DNA from: Deltaproteobacteria bacterium
GTDB lineage: Bacteria > Myxococcota_A > UBA9160 > UBA4427
Reading direction: 5' to 3'
NCBI GenBank assembly: GCA_011051925.1
Contig: DRKE01000176.1
Coordinates: 1 to 5,803, forward strand
Length of the DNA: 5,803 nucleotides
This document shows positions 4,917-5,803 of the stretch, one piece after another. Both the position numbers and the translations under genes were made by a program. Each line of letters begins with the position of its first letter. Position 1 is the first letter of the stretch. The notes under the pieces are model-generated. The model saw nothing but the letters and a program-made list of their open reading frames with translations, made no database searches and was not told where the DNA came from.

Positions 4917-5803
4917 ATGACAGGCCCCCCGCCCTCGGAATCGCGAAAAGCCGCGCCGACTTCGAATGCCGACTCGAGTGGGACCCACGGCACCGACGCA
5001 TCGTCCCTCTCCGCGGCTTCTCGCGGATCGCTCGAAACCGACATCACGACCGCTTTCGCCCGGATCGCACCGGATCTCGAACTCGTCGAAGCGTCGCTCC
5101 GGGATCAGCTGGACTCCCGGGTCGAATTGATCGGGGTTCTCGGGGCCCATCTTCTTTCATCCGGCGGGAAGCGGTTGCGTCCTGCCCTGGTGCTGCTCGC
5201 GGCGGAACTCTGTGGCTACACGGGTCCGAGACGGATCGAATTGGCGGCCGCGCTCGAGTTGTTGCATACGGCAACCCTTCTGCACGACGACATCGTCGAC
5301 CTGGCCGAGATCCGTCGCGGCCGCCCGGCGGCGAACGCGATCTGGGGAAACCGGCGCGCGGTCCTCGCTGGCGATTTCTTCTATGCGCGCGCCTCGTCGA
5401 TCATCGTCGAGGATGGCAATCTCGAGATCGTCGAAAGCTATGCGCGAACGATCCGCTTGATGGCGGAGGGCGAGCTGCTTCAACTGGAGCGCAGCTTCGA
5501 CGTCGACATCACCGAAGCCCACTACTACGACGTCATCGAACGCAAGAGCGCGACGCTGCTTTCCAACTGTTGTGAGATCGGGTCGCTGCTGGGCGGGGTG
5601 ACCCGAGGCGAGCGCAACCGGATCTGCGAGTACGGGCGACAGCTCGGCCTGGCCTTCCAACTTCGCGACGATTGCCTCGACTACGAATCGGCGCTCGAAG
5701 ATCTCGGCAAGCAGCCCTATGCGGATCTTCGGGAGGGGAAGATCACCCTGCCCCTCATCCTCACCCTGAAGCGCTGTCGGGTGGCCGAACGGGAAGTCGT
5801 GGC
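4917..5803 (+). CDS. Long-chain trans-polyprenyl diphosphate synthase, IspB-like (partial, C-terminus off the window)
   Basis: This enzyme lengthens an allylic diphosphate by successive isopentenyl diphosphate additions, supplying the side chain of a respiratory quinone. The 295 codons present cover most of a usual 320-350-residue protein. IPP-binding GGKRLRP is at 83-89. The first Asp-rich motif is DDIVD (124-128), followed by RRGRPAAN (133-140). EGELLQLE is at 184-191, ERKSATLL with Lys210 follows, and the second Asp-rich motif is DDCLD (251-255), then LGKQPYADLREGKITLPLI. Ala119, five residues before the first motif, is small as in E. coli IspB (HTATLLHDD is identical), favouring a C35-C50 product over C15 or C20; chain length cannot be fixed. 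About 37 Ser/Thr/Ala/Pro-rich residues precede the catalytic domain. The ATG at 4917 is the only start codon between the in-frame stop at 4857-4859 and the domain. No Shine-Dalgarno is present. Confidence 0.93.
   Translation, partial: MTGPPPSESRKAAPTSNADSSGTHGTDASSLSAASRGSLETDITTAFARIAPDLELVEASLRDQLDSRVELIGVLGAHLLSSGGKRLRPALVLLAAELCGYTGPRRIELAAALELLHTATLLHDDIVDLAEIRRGRPAANAIWGNRRAVLAGDFFYARASSIIVEDGNLEIVESYARTIRLMAEGELLQLERSFDVDITEAHYYDVIERKSATLLSNCCEIGSLLGGVTRGERNRICEYGRQLGLAFQLRDDCLDYESALEDLGKQPYADLREGKITLPLILTLKRCRVAEREVV

Overview
The window is a GC-rich (about two thirds G+C by eye) bacterial chromosomal segment with two divergent gene blocks. On the minus strand, reading right to left, are bioB, bioF and the first 139 codons of bioD. 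These encode the last three steps of biotin synthesis, in the order dethiobiotin-to-biotin, 7-keto-8-aminopelargonate formation, and dethiobiotin formation. On the plus strand are a complete radA (branch-migration ATPase of recombinational repair) and the first 295 codons of a long-chain trans-polyprenyl diphosphate synthase (IspB-like).

Layout: 1-417 bioD (cut by the window edge); 424-1659 bioF; 1656-2807 bioB; 2808-2964 probable bioB leader; 2971-3027 promoter and BirA-type operator of the bio operon; 3028-3333 non-coding stretch upstream of radA with a weak hairpin, a 17-bp tandem repeat array and an almost T-free purine-rich tract; 3334-4815 radA; 4816-4916 AT-rich gap with a good promoter; 4917-5803 polyprenyl synthase (cut by the window edge).

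The bio genes look like one tightly packed operon. bioB and bioF overlap by 4 bases (GTGA) and bioF and bioD are 6 bases apart. The most informative non-coding signal is a perfect 11-bp inverted repeat with a 14-base centre (2992-3027), of the form TGTCAACC-N14-GGTTGACA. It fits the known BirA biotin-operator pattern and covers the -35 box of a minus-strand promoter. This predicts that biotin-loaded BirA shuts the operon off. radA and the prenyl synthase are housekeeping genes with no evident functional link to biotin. The prenyl synthase promoter is placed so that its transcript should begin at or within a base or two of the ATG, so it may be leaderless.

Organism: the GC content, strongly G/C-ending codons and bioBFD layout suggest a GC-rich proteobacterium-like lineage (former Deltaproteobacteria, Myxococcota or related). 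This is inference only; no rRNA or other marker is present. No mobile element, CRISPR array, tRNA or rRNA was seen. The coding content is ordinary, and I found no convincing undescribed system. The points of interest are regulatory.
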